NCBI RefSeq assembly: GCF_033100115.1
Contig: NZ_CP136910.1
Location: 5,746,647-5,810,646 of the forward strand
Direction of reading: 5' to 3'
DNA from: Anaerocolumna sp. AGMB13020
GTDB taxonomy: Bacteria > Bacillota > Clostridia > Lachnospirales > Lachnospiraceae
Length of the DNA: 64,000 bases
Below, piece after piece: positions 1 to 8,166 of the stretch. A program made the position numbers and the translations under genes. Every line of letters begins with the position of its first letter. Position 1 is the stretch's first letter. The notes below the pieces were generated by a model. That model made no database searches and was not told where the DNA came from. It was given only the letters and a program-made list of their open reading frames with translations.

Positions 1-2
1 AC

Positions 3-1478
3 CAGGAGGACTTTATCTATGACCGGAAGCCCTTAATGATTGCAACCAATGCTTTTGGGATGGGAATAGATAAGTCCAATGTTCGATTTGTCATTCATTA
101 CAATATGCCAAAGAATATGGAGAGTTATTATCAGGAGGCAGGAAGAGCTGGGCGTGATGGTGAACCTTCTGAATGCCTGCTATTATACAGCGGTAAGGAT
201 GTAGAAATCAATAAGTTCCTGATCGAGAAGGGGAACTCCAATGAAGACATAGATCCCTTTGCGAAAGATCTTATCAAAGAGCGTGATATGGACCGGCTTA
301 AGAAAATGACTTATTATTGCTTTACGAAAGACTGCTTACGAGAGTATATTCTGAATTATTTTGGTCAATACGGAGACAATGCCTGTGGTAATTGCTCAAA
401 CTGTCTTACCGAATATGAAGAAACTGATGTAACGGAACTTAGCAGGGATATTGCAGGCTGTATAAAAGAGAGCGGACAAAGATACGGAGTTAATGTTATT
501 ATTGCGACTTTACTTGGGAGCCGTGCAGCCAAATTATCAGCGAACAACATGGTCAATTCCAGTTATTATGGTAAACAGTCCCATCATCAGGAAAGCTTCC
601 TAAAGCAAGTGTTCAATAAATTGATATTAGATGAATACCTGTTTGCAACAAGTGATAAGTACTCAGTGGTAAAATTAAACCGTAAAGCTTTGAGTCTTAT
701 AGAAGGAGAAACATCGGTTAATATAAAGACCTCAAAAACCAATACCGGGGATAGAGAAACCTCTGATAAGAGCTACAGTAAAATCAGAGGCCTGAAACGT
801 TCGGAGGTATTAAACTCCAAAGGTCTGGATTTATTTGATCATTTAAGACAGGTACGAACAGCCATAGCAAGGGAAGAAGGTATGCCGCCTTACATTATCT
901 TCTCAGATAAGACTCTGACAGATATGTGTGTTAAATTGCCTTTCAGCAAAGAAGAAATGCTTCATGTAACAGGAGTTGGTGAGAACAAATATGAACGATT
1001 CGGGGAAAAATTTATACAGGTGATTCTTGAACATACTCACGGCAGAAAAGAAGCCTATGCTTACGAACAACTGCCAGAACCAACAACTGTAACAGAAGGT
1101 ACTGTACGTACCAGAAAAACAAAGGAGGAGTTCTATCTGACGGATGAGATGAAAAGCCTCTTTATACCGGAAGAAAATCTTTCAATCAGCCAATTTACAG
1201 ATAAGTTAAATGAAATGCGGGATGAAACTGTAATGAAGAGACTTACTTCCGTCAGTATGACGACTTTATTAAAAGAAGAGGGGTATTTGGAAGAACGCTT
1301 TAATAAGCTTCTCGGAAGAAATGAAACCATTCCCACGGAAAAAGGCCGGAAAGCAGGGATTGTAACAGAAAGTCGACTAAGCCAGAAGGGAAACGAATAT
1401 GAGGCTGTTGTATACAATGCCCATGGTCAGCAACTTCTTTTAGCATTATTAGATGAACGTAATGGCAGGAGGTTATGA
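3..1478 (+). CDS. recQ: ATP-dependent DNA helicase RecQ, 3' part (5' end outside window)
   Basis: This is a 3'-to-5' DNA helicase of replication-fork repair. The frame is open from base 3, so the N-terminal helicase half (Walker A and B) lies before the window. Counting from the Met at base 36, motif V (ATNAFGMGID, 3-12) and motif VI (QEAGRAGRDG, 33-42) are present. The RecQ zinc site is C100-x16-C117-x2-C120-x2-C123. A winged-helix region follows, then an HRDC domain (about 264-335) and a C-terminal helix-rich tail typical of long Firmicute RecQ proteins. The 3' end carries the AGGAGG of the next gene. Identity is secure; only the missing 5' part is uncertain. Confidence 0.95.
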   Translation, partial: QEDFIYDRKPLMIATNAFGMGIDKSNVRFVIHYNMPKNMESYYQEAGRAGRDGEPSECLLLYSGKDVEINKFLIEKGNSNEDIDPFAKDLIKERDMDRLKKMTYYCFTKDCLREYILNYFGQYGDNACGNCSNCLTEYEETDVTELSRDIAGCIKESGQRYGVNVIIATLLGSRAAKLSANNMVNSSYYGKQSHHQESFLKQVFNKLILDEYLFATSDKYSVVKLNRKALSLIEGETSVNIKTSKTNTGDRETSDKSYSKIRGLKRSEVLNSKGLDLFDHLRQVRTAIAREEGMPPYIIFSDKTLTDMCVKLPFSKEEMLHVTGVGENKYERFGEKFIQVILEHTHGRKEAYAYEQLPEPTTVTEGTVRTRKTKEEFYLTDEMKSLFIPEENLSISQFTDKLNEMRDETVMKRLTSVSMTTLLKEEGYLEERFNKLLGRNETIPTEKGRKAGIVTESRLSQKGNEYEAVVYNAHGQQLLLALLDERNGRRL

Positions 1479-1482
1479 TTTG

Positions 1483-2004
1483 ATGTTTATACAGAATAAA
1501 AATCTGCTAATCAGAGAGGCAGAAGTAAAGGATGCAGAAATCCTGTGTATGTGGTGGAATGACGGAAAAGTAATGGCACATGCAGGATTTCCTAATGGAC
1601 TAGGTATCTCCTTAGAGAAATTACAGAAACAACTTACTGTTCCTGATAGCATAGTTAATCGCTTGATTATAGAAGCAGATAACAGGGCAATTGGTGAAAT
1701 GAGTTATAGTAACACAGGAGATGGCGGCGCAGAAATAGGAATAAAAATATGTGATGAGTCTCAACAGGAAAAGGGGTATGGTCGTATATTTTTATCGATG
1801 CTGATCAAAGAACTGTTCCGTACAGGGTATAAAAAGATCTTACTGGATACGAACCTTAATAATACGAGAGCCCAGCATATATATGAAAAATTGGGCTTTT
1901 CAAAGGTTAGAGTTAATAAGGATGCTTGGAGAGATCAGCTTGGAAGTTTGCAAACCTCTGTTGATTATGAACTGACCCAGACCACATTTATAGATTTTAC
2001 CTAA
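1483..2004 (+). CDS. GNAT family N-acetyltransferase
   Basis: This is a 173-residue acetyl-CoA-dependent acetyltransferase of the RimJ/RimL-like GNAT type. The first strand reads LLIREAEVKDAEIL. The acetyl-CoA loop lies around EKGYGRIFLSMLIKELF, and the C-terminal signature NTRAQHIYEKLGFSKV is complete. An in-frame ATG at 1453 lies inside recQ, but AGGAGG at 1467-1472 sits 10 nt before ATG 1483, so I use 1483. The gene follows recQ by 4 nt and is probably co-transcribed with it. The substrate cannot be read from the sequence; small-molecule or antibiotic targets are common in this family. Confidence 0.85.
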   Translation: MFIQNKNLLIREAEVKDAEILCMWWNDGKVMAHAGFPNGLGISLEKLQKQLTVPDSIVNRLIIEADNRAIGEMSYSNTGDGGAEIGIKICDESQQEKGYGRIFLSMLIKELFRTGYKKILLDTNLNNTRAQHIYEKLGFSKVRVNKDAWRDQLGSLQTSVDYELTQTTFIDFT

Positions 2005-2046
2005 GCTGTGGCTGAAAACGGTATGTATTTATTACGGGAGGTTACT

Positions 2047-2523
2047 ATGCCAAAAGAAAGAATTGAAATTCGTCCTTTTGTTTATGAGGATATATACGGA
2101 TTTAATGAAATGTTCTCCGCTTACTTTAGAGAGGATTTTAAGATTGTAATTTCTGATACGAAAATAAATGTTATATGCAGTGAAATAGCAGAGAGTGTGA
2201 CCTCAAAGATTACATGGATGGATATGCTTTTAGTTGACAGTAAGTTGACAGGTTTTATCTACTATCAAATCGATAATCCTGAAAGTGATTGGTGTGAACG
2301 AGAAGGATGGGGATTTATACGAGAAATCTATATTAAAAGCGATATGAGAGGAGAAAGCCTGGGTTCAAAATTAGTTACTCGTGTTGAAAAAGAACTTTAT
2401 AATAAAGGAGCACGAAATATTTATCTGACCTCAGATGAAATGGGACAATTTTGGACTTTTTGTGGTTATAAGAAAACTGAGAAACTCAGTGAGATAAATC
2501 ATGACCCAATATATGAAAAATAA
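2047..2523 (+). CDS. GNAT family N-acetyltransferase
   Basis: This is a 158-residue second GNAT acetyltransferase, unlike its neighbour in sequence. IEIRPFVYEDIYGFNEMF is the N-terminal strand. REIYIKSDMRGESLGSKLV is the acetyl-CoA-binding strand-loop-helix. ARNIYLTSDEMGQFWTFCGY is the C-terminal segment. In-frame GTG 2008 and ATG 2023 exist upstream, but GGGAGG (2036-2041) is 5 nt before ATG 2047. It lies 42 nt after the preceding acetyltransferase and before a strong terminator, so it probably ends the recQ operon. Substrate unknown. Confidence 0.82.
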   Translation: MPKERIEIRPFVYEDIYGFNEMFSAYFREDFKIVISDTKINVICSEIAESVTSKITWMDMLLVDSKLTGFIYYQIDNPESDWCEREGWGFIREIYIKSDMRGESLGSKLVTRVEKELYNKGARNIYLTSDEMGQFWTFCGYKKTEKLSEINHDPIYEK

Positions 2524-2598
2524 ATACATGTAACTATAACAATAACAAAAATATCATAATATCAATAGTTTTCAATAGAACCATTGCATTATATAAGA

Positions 2599-2634
2599 AA
2601 AACACTATGAGTATCCAATTATTCATAGTGTTTT
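2599..2634. terminator. Bidirectional intrinsic terminator
   Basis: A perfect 12-bp stem (2599-2610 with 2623-2634) has a 12-nt loop and A/T runs on both sides. It separates the plus-strand recQ/GNAT operon from the convergent minus-strand pyrBI operon and can serve both. Confidence 0.85.
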
Positions 2635-2661
2635 CCTGTTTGAAGCCTTGCGACTATATGT

Positions 2662-3087
2662 TTAGGATCTCTTAAAAGCCTGTTCGCAATAAACGCAGCG
2701 ATATACACCTTTTTCTTTGTCCGTAAGTTTGAAGATATGGGGGAGGTCCTGTTCTATAGAGGTGATGCATCTTGGATTCTTGCATTTGATAATATTGGTT
2801 ACCTTATCCGGCAGGTTCAGATTTCGCTTTCTCTTAATCTCTCCATTTTCAATAATATTTACAGTAATATTTCTGTCCAGAACTCCCAATATATCCAGGT
2901 CCATATCCAGATTGCCATCTATTTTAATAATATCTTTCTTACCCATTTTATTACTTTTGGCATTTTTGATAATAGCAACGCTACAGTCCAGCTTCTCGAG
3001 ATTAAGATAAGAATATATCTTCATCGCTCCACCAGCCTCAATATGGTCAATTACGATTCCTTCATTTAGACCGCCGATATTAAGCAT
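2662..3087 (-). CDS. pyrI: Aspartate carbamoyltransferase regulatory subunit
   Basis: This is the 141-residue allosteric nucleotide-binding chain of the PyrB-PyrI holoenzyme. The N-terminal ferredoxin-like domain (about 1-92) starts LNIGGLNEGIVIDHIEAG, the nucleotide-binding part. The C-terminal zinc domain has C102, C107, C131 and C134, with the same spacing as the E. coli chain (5, 24 and 3). The start overlaps the pyrB stop as TAATG, so translation is coupled, which fits equimolar assembly of the two chains. Presence of this subunit implies a CTP/ATP-regulated ATCase rather than the unregulated B. subtilis type. Confidence 0.95.
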   Translation of the reverse strand: MLNIGGLNEGIVIDHIEAGGAMKIYSYLNLEKLDCSVAIIKNAKSNKMGKKDIIKIDGNLDMDLDILGVLDRNITVNIIENGEIKRKRNLNLPDKVTNIIKCKNPRCITSIEQDLPHIFKLTDKEKGVYRCVYCEQAFKRS

Positions 3088-4001
3088 TAAGCCACCTCCA
3101 ATAATTTCATGATTAAAGCCATTCTGACATATACGCCGAATTCAGCCTGCTTGAAATAAACTGCACGTTTGTCGTTATCCACTTCCGTTGCGATTTCGTT
3201 GACTCTTGGCAGCGGATGGAGTACCAGCATATCTTCCTTTGCCAGGGTCATTTTCTTGCTATCCAGAATAAAAGAGTCCTTTAAGCGAATATAATCCTCT
3301 TCATTAAAAAAGCGTTCCTTCTGCACCCTTGTCATATATAAAAGATCAAGGCTTGGTAGGACAGCTTCCAGGTTCCTTACCTCTTCATAAGAATTCTCCG
3401 AAGTATCTAATACTTCTTCTCTTAAATAGGCAGGTATTTTCAGTTCTTCAGGGGAAATTAAAACAAAGTGGATATTCTCATATCGAACAAGAGCATTAAT
3501 GAGAGAGTGAACTGTTCTTCCGAATTTTAAATCACCACAGAAACCAACAGTTAAATTATTAAGTCTGCCTTTTAATTTGGAAATCGTAAATAAATCTGTT
3601 AAAGTCTGGGTAGGATGATTGTGACCGCCGTCACCGGCATTAATTACTGGAATAGAAGAATAAGTAGAAGCAACGAGGGGAGCGCCTTCTTTGGGATGAC
3701 GCATAGCACAGATATCAGCATAACTGGAGATAACACGGATGGTATCGGCAACGCTTTCACCTTTTGCTGCAGAGGAAGAATCTGCAGATGAAAAACCTAA
3801 AACATTGCCGCCTAAGTTAAGCATTGCGGCTTCAAAACTTAATCTTGTTCTCGTACTTGGTTCATAGAAGAGAGTTGCCAGTTTCTTGCCATGGCAGATA
3901 TCGGAATAATTCTTTGGAGCATTGATAATGTTGTCGGCTAATTCCAGGATATCCTCTAATTCTGTTACAGATAAGTCGAGGGGACTAATAAGATGTTTCA
4001 T
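3087..4001 (-). CDS. pyrB: Aspartate carbamoyltransferase catalytic subunit
   Basis: The protein (304 residues) joins carbamoyl phosphate to aspartate, the first committed step of pyrimidine synthesis. Visible signatures are the carbamoyl-phosphate loop [48 protein letters not shown] and the C-terminal HPLPRVNEI. An ATG at 4013 is formed by the Shine-Dalgarno itself (GGAGG at 4007-4011); ATG 4001, 5 nt downstream, gives the usual MKHLI start. The promoter is close, so the leader is too short for a PyrR-type attenuator. Control must come from elsewhere, for example allostery via PyrI. Confidence 0.96.
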   Translation of the reverse strand: MKHLISPLDLSVTELEDILELADNIINAPKNYSDICHGKKLATLFYEPSTRTRLSFEAAMLNLGGNVLGFSSADSSSAAKGESVADTIRVISSYADICAMRHPKEGAPLVASTYSSIPVINAGDGGHNHPTQTLTDLFTISKLKGRLNNLTVGFCGDLKFGRTVHSLINALVRYENIHFVLISPEELKIPAYLREEVLDTSENSYEEVRNLEAVLPSLDLLYMTRVQKERFFNEEDYIRLKDSFILDSKKMTLAKEDMLVLHPLPRVNEIATEVDNDKRAVYFKQAEFGVYVRMALIMKLLEVA

Positions 4002-4041
4002 GACTACCTCCATTGACTGTTATATTTTCATTCAACTGATT

Positions 4042-4070
4042 ATTATACTATATAGCCTTATAGATTACAA
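4042..4070 (-). promoter_or_regulatory. Sigma-A type promoter of pyrBI
   Basis: On the minus strand TTGTAA (4065-4070) and TATAAT (4042-4047) are separated by exactly 17 bp. Predicted transcription starts near 4035, leaving a leader of only about 34 nt before the pyrB ATG. Confidence 0.75.
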
Positions 4071-4296
4071 CTTTAAAATTTCTTTCTTATATTATCCAAA
4101 AATGCAATGGTGAAAGAATATTAGTGCGCTCCCTATTGCGAACGATGGTTCTTGAACTTGTTCATGAATATACCCTATATACAACCATCTTCTTGATTTT
4201 CAGTCAAAAAGCATCCCTCACCTTCAGTTCGGTCCATTGCGATTTATCTCTGTCCCCGTCTGAATAAACTCAATCAATTTAGAAGTTTCTCTTTTC
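4071..4296. other. Intergenic region without recognised gene
   Basis: This is the stretch between the pyrBI promoter and the stop of the metallo-hydrolase gene. I see no convincing ORF, strong hairpin or known RNA motif in it. Confidence 0.5.
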
Positions 4297-5103
4297 TTAA
4301 CGAATCTTGTATTCCTGGCCTGGTGCCAGCACAATAATGCGCTCTGGATTGACTACATGGTCGAAGATATTTTGCGGATTGCCATTAAATGCTTTCTCAT
4401 TTGGTGCATCAATTGTTCCCCAATGAATCAGTAAAAGCTTCGTATCAGGATAAGTATTGGCTAGTTTGTATGCATTCTCCAAACCAATATGTACATAATT
4501 ATCTGAGAAATCAAAGAGTATTACATCTGGTGGATCCATGCGCAGCTGGCATTCCATTAATCTGGAATCTCCAACATACCAGATTTTTGCATCTCTTGTA
4601 CGCAAATAAAATCCACAACATTCTCTGTCTTCCCATACTCGGTAATTATAGCTTTCAAACAATCTCTGCCAGGCGTGATCAGCAGGTGTCAGTTCTATGT
4701 CTATCTCACCCACTTGAATATGGTCTGCTATATCATGGCCATTTCCATCAATATCACACTCTTCCTTCATTAATGAAGCGACATAGAGCGTTGTGTGATA
4801 TGCATTGCATACAGATTTCAAGTTCTTACAGGTAGCTCTGGAATAATGATCACTATCTGAATGGGAAACCAGAATCGCATCCACCTCAGGTACTTCTTGT
4901 GGCAAAATCGGTATATCTATTAATAGCGGCATATCAAACCCTTCCAATACGGGATCAATCATGATAATTGTGCCCTGACAGTTTATCATGGCCCCTCCAC
5001 CGCCTAACCAATATACACTTGTTCCACCTTTATTTTCAAAATCTTCGGCTGTCATCCTACAGGTAGCAGGTGCTACCATTTGGCCTTTTTCGTTCATTTT
5101 CAT
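4297..5103 (-). CDS. MBL-fold metallo-hydrolase (UlaG-like)
   Basis: This 268-residue metallo-beta-lactamase-fold hydrolase has no signal peptide, so it is cytosolic. The metal motif HSDSDH (81-86) matches HxDxDH. Further ligand candidates are the His in PADHAWQ and the Asp in YVGDSR. The opening strands (SVYWLGGGGAMIN, GTIIMIDPVLEG) resemble the UlaG/YtnP-type branch of the superfamily, where L-ascorbate-6-phosphate lactonase is the best-known activity. No ascorbate genes are nearby, so the substrate is unknown. AAGGAAG lies 8 nt before ATG 5103; a second Met at residue 3 is possible. A palindromic operator candidate lies 33-53 bp upstream. Confidence 0.8.
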   Translation of the reverse strand: MKMNEKGQMVAPATCRMTAEDFENKGGTSVYWLGGGGAMINCQGTIIMIDPVLEGFDMPLLIDIPILPQEVPEVDAILVSHSDSDHYSRATCKNLKSVCNAYHTTLYVASLMKEECDIDGNGHDIADHIQVGEIDIELTPADHAWQRLFESYNYRVWEDRECCGFYLRTRDAKIWYVGDSRLMECQLRMDPPDVILFDFSDNYVHIGLENAYKLANTYPDTKLLLIHWGTIDAPNEKAFNGNPQNIFDHVVNPERIIVLAPGQEYKIR

Positions 5104-5135
5104 TTCGATTGACTTCCTTTCTTGTCTCTTTTTTC

Positions 5136-5156
5136 AAACAAGTATATCACTTGTTT
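5136..5156. promoter_or_regulatory. 21-bp palindrome, putative operator
   Basis: AAACAAGT (5136-5143) and ACTTGTTT (5149-5156) are perfect 8-bp inverted arms around a 5-bp spacer. On the minus strand the centre contains TATACT, a plausible -10 for the metallo-hydrolase gene. A dimeric repressor bound here would block it. No matching regulator gene is adjacent. Confidence 0.5.
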
Positions 5157-5682
5157 TATGATTATGGTAAAAGACTCCCTAATGCTATCGTTTCATTATG
5201 TTTTTTTAGCAACAGCTTTTGGCTCGGTCAATTCCGTTTTGATGTTTTCTTTATTTTATCTAAAATACTTAAATAATACAATTGTATATTGACAATGAAC
5301 ATTATTGAATATAGTCAAAGAGCAGATGGCGCTCACAAAAGTCTCCATCTGCTTTAATAATTATCATAGAATTCTCTATTTACAGAAAAAATTTCACAGG
5401 CTCGTTATGTTTTACAACTTCTTAAATTTAAAATTTTTCCGTTCAATTTATGAAATACATCGAAAGGGAAGGGTAATTCTGTTAACTGAAAAGTTTGAGA
5501 AGCCAGTTTGGAGTAAAGGATATGTAATAATAGTAGTTGTCATTTATTTTTGTGTGTTTCTATTTGGACATTTCATTAAAAATGTACAAATTACCAAAAA
5601 TAGTAATGAGTAAATTGTATGATTGTATGGTAGAAATACGAAATGTTTCATTAATTATATATAAAAAAATTGAAATATCCAA
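5157..5682. other. Intergenic region with one weak ORF and a hairpin
   Basis: This is the AT-rich gap before the sugar operon. A frame from TTG 5305 to 5613 (102 residues, one C-terminal hydrophobic stretch VIIVVVIYFCVFLF) is open but has no good ribosome site, poor composition and no family I recognise; I do not call it a gene. TTGACA at 5289 followed 15 bp later by TATAGT, then a 9-bp hairpin (5321-5353), could mark a very short transcript. Confidence 0.35.
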
Positions 5683-5711
5683 TTGACAAATAGGAAAGGG
5701 TGCTATATTAT
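5683..5711 (+). promoter_or_regulatory. Promoter of the galactan-uptake operon
   Basis: TTGACA (5683-5688), a 17-bp spacer and TATTAT (5706-5711) form a near-consensus sigma-A promoter. The predicted start near 5718 falls at the first LacI-type half operator. Confidence 0.85.
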
Positions 5712-5718
5712 AGTTATA

Positions 5719-5732
5719 TGAAATCGGTTACA
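5719..5732. promoter_or_regulatory. LacI-family operator, imperfect copy (O1)
   Basis: TGAAATCGGTTACA lies at the predicted transcription start. Its right half is identical to the operator before the GH35 gene (22673-22686), which suggests the same regulator binds both. Confidence 0.65.
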
Positions 5733-5780
5733 CATAATGTTGCATTGTACAAAATGATGAAGGCGAATTTTATCAGAATG

Positions 5781-5794
5781 TGCAATCGATTGCA
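5781..5794. promoter_or_regulatory. LacI-family operator, perfect palindrome (O2)
   Basis: TGCAATCGATTGCA is a perfect 14-bp palindrome with a central CG, the hallmark of LacI-family sites. It lies 25 bp before the first gene and 62 bp centre-to-centre from O1, a spacing that could allow paired or looped binding. Confidence 0.7.
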
Positions 5795-5819
5795 TATTTA
5801 TCAATAAGGAGGAAGGTTT

Positions 5820-7898
5820 ATGATTAAAAAAGTAATGAAAAGATCAGTAGCGGTAATAGCCATCTTTTCAATGCTGGCAGCAGCAATGACTGGCTGCTCC
5901 AAAAAAGGTACGGAAGAAACAGTTAAGCCAACAGGAGAAGCTGTTACTGCCGAGCCGACAGAAACAACTACACCTGCAGGAGAAGCAAAAGTCCTGCGTT
6001 GGGGAACACACTGGCAAGCAGGTCTGGATCCCAATTATCAGGATCCTACTACAGGGGAATACACAATGGATGAAGCCTCCAGACAGGCATCCTTAGCCGC
6101 ATTACAGGCAGCCAAAGAACAGCTTAATGTAGACGTGGAATTTGTACAATACGCAACAGATACAAGAAGCGAATTGATAACAAGTGTACTTGCTAATAAT
6201 CCAGTTTGTGACATTGCAGTCCTTTGGGGTGGTTCAGAAAATACAATTTTATCACAGAACATTTTACAGCCTCTTGATGATTATGCGGATATGTTCTCTG
6301 ATTCCGAGTATTCCTGGATGTTTTATGATAAGTTATATGGTCACAATTATTTCCTGACTTCCAAGCAGGCTTTTATTCCCAGATGGCCATTAGTATATAA
6401 TGCAACCATGATAGAAAAAGTAGATTCCTTAAAAGACAGCGATGGAAAAACCATCTATCCTACCGATCTTTTCCAAGATGGTAAATGGACCTGGAGTGCC
6501 TTTAAAGATTATCTGTCAAAAATCCAGAGCTTTTATGCAAATACAAAAGCTCCAGACGGTACTGAATTTGATACTGTTAAAGCTTATGAGACAGATCACC
6601 GTTTTGCCGGACTTTCTGCAACCTTTGCAGCTGGCGGAGAGATATACGGTGCCAATGGTTTAGCTGCTGATTCCAAAGAATCCTTAAAAGCAGTTGCATA
6701 TGTAAAAGAACTTATGGATGCAGGTGTATTAACAGAGTGCGGACTTTATGACGATGGTTTCACACCTAAATGGTTACAGGGTTCCAATGATTTTGGTGCA
6801 GGTGCAACTGTATTTACAGACAGTGCTGACTGGATCATTGCCGGTGCAGCTTCAGCTGCAGCAGACAGAGGTGAGTCCATTGGTATCGTTCCCTGGCCTA
6901 GACCCGATGATATGGCTGCTGATGACCCTAACTACAAACAAGTATTAACCGTTGGTGACAGTATGGGTATCTTAAAGGGTGTTGATGCTGAAACAACGAA
7001 ACTGGCACTTGAATTCTTAAAGGTATATTACAGTACATATTATAAGACCCTTGGAGGTGTTGACAGTGTTTCTGCTTACAAAGACAGTGCAGCGACAGCC
7101 CAGGCTACTAATTTAGGTTTTGATATCTTTAATGAAACTTATGGCGATGACCTGTTAAAGACTTTCCAGTATATTGCGAATCAGACAGTGCCAAATGATT
7201 ACTCCGACCTTCTTGGTTTCCGTGTGGTTTGGGATGACATTTTAGGCAAATCTTTTTACGGTGTTGATGGTTATGCATCCTATGATGTATCGATCGCAGC
7301 CAATAAGAACCTGTTTACAGAAAAAGCAGCCAATATGGAGGCAATTCTTTCCAGCGATGAAATCAGAGATAATATTGCTCCTTCAATCTCAGCGTCAGCA
7401 GCGCTAGTGTTCCCTGTTGGAACAGATCCTAAGAGTGTTGCCTTTTCTGACTATGTATCCATTGAAGACGCGGTAGATGGTGTGCTTGATGCTACAACTG
7501 CAACTTATGACTATTCTGCAACTGATTTTACTAAGGTTGGAAGTTATGGCGACGGACTTAAGGTTAAGATGGCTGACAAATCCGGCAATGAAGGAAGTAT
7601 GAATACAACAGTTATCGTATTTAATCCTGATAACAAAACTGCTCCTGTCGTTACACCTGTTGAAGGTTACCGTCAGATTAAACTGGATGAAGATGCTTCC
7701 AAAATCTCCTGGAAAGGTGATTTTATAGCAAGTGCACTGGATGCAGACGGATTGGATGTTTCTGCCAATATCGCAGCAGATATCTCGAACCTTGATACTT
7801 CTACACCAGGAGATTATGATGTTGTAGTTACAGTAACAGACTTTGCAGGAAACAGCAGTGAAGTAACATTGACTGTCACAGTTGGAGAAGCAGAGTAA
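5820..7898 (+). CDS. Carbohydrate ABC transporter substrate-binding lipoprotein with C-terminal Ig-like domains
   Basis: The 692-residue lipoprotein starts with a basic N-terminus, a hydrophobic stretch and the lipobox AAMTGC (Cys at 26). Residues about 55-515 are an extracellular solute-binding protein family 1 fold. The family usually ends near 430-450 residues, but here two Ig-like/DUF5011-type modules follow (about 520-605 and 608-690), with D-x-SGN and TVTDFAGN strands typical of such domains. It is the first gene of the island, behind its own promoter, two LacI-type operators and an AGGAGG. It probably captures oligosaccharides from galactan-type glycans, and the Ig modules may act as cell-wall spacers. 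The substrate is inferred from the glycosidases in the cluster. Confidence 0.88.
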   Translation: MIKKVMKRSVAVIAIFSMLAAAMTGCSKKGTEETVKPTGEAVTAEPTETTTPAGEAKVLRWGTHWQAGLDPNYQDPTTGEYTMDEASRQASLAALQAAKEQLNVDVEFVQYATDTRSELITSVLANNPVCDIAVLWGGSENTILSQNILQPLDDYADMFSDSEYSWMFYDKLYGHNYFLTSKQAFIPRWPLVYNATMIEKVDSLKDSDGKTIYPTDLFQDGKWTWSAFKDYLSKIQSFYANTKAPDGTEFDTVKAYETDHRFAGLSATFAAGGEIYGANGLAADSKESLKAVAYVKELMDAGVLTECGLYDDGFTPKWLQGSNDFGAGATVFTDSADWIIAGAASAAADRGESIGIVPWPRPDDMAADDPNYKQVLTVGDSMGILKGVDAETTKLALEFLKVYYSTYYKTLGGVDSVSAYKDSAATAQATNLGFDIFNETYGDDLLKTFQYIANQTVPNDYSDLLGFRVVWDDILGKSFYGVDGYASYDVSIAANKNLFTEKAANMEAILSSDEIRDNIAPSISASAALVFPVGTDPKSVAFSDYVSIEDAVDGVLDATTATYDYSATDFTKVGSYGDGLKVKMADKSGNEGSMNTTVIVFNPDNKTAPVVTPVEGYRQIKLDEDASKISWKGDFIASALDADGLDVSANIAADISNLDTSTPGDYDVVVTVTDFAGNSSEVTLTVTVGEAE

Positions 7899-8039
7899 TC
7901 ACAGAAGTTTAACAAACTTTTAGTTACTGTTCAGACTTTAAGAAATCATATACGAAATAAAAATTTAACACGGTTTTTCTTTGATTGGATTAGAAAAACA
8001 GATTCAGATTTAATATACAGTAATTTCAAATTAAAATCT

Positions 8040-8098
8040 GGTTGCTGTAAGCCAGCCCTTATGATACTGCTGCAGTATCAGGCCGGTTTACAGCAACC
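8040..8098 (+). terminator. Large intercistronic hairpin (read-through terminator or processing stem)
   Basis: The outer arms GGTTGCTGTAA and TTACAGCAACC enclose a second stem, GATACTGC/GCAGTATC (8063-8079). The 3' side continues TTTATAG rather than a long U-run, so it probably lowers but does not stop transcription, or protects the 3' end of the upstream mRNA. This is common after abundant binding-protein genes. Confidence 0.65.
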
Positions 8099-8166
8099 GA
8101 TTTATAGTGGAAGAGAGTGATTTATATTTATTTGCTAAATTTATCTGGAAAGGCACAGGTATCAGT

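Noticed and set aside
2717..3069. Open frames on the plus strand across pyrI
   Set aside because: Shadows of pyrI; hydrophobic composition arises from reading the complement.
5305..5613. 102-codon frame from TTG before the sugar operon
   Set aside because: No ribosome site, skewed AT-rich composition, and it starts just ahead of a hairpin; kept only as a note.
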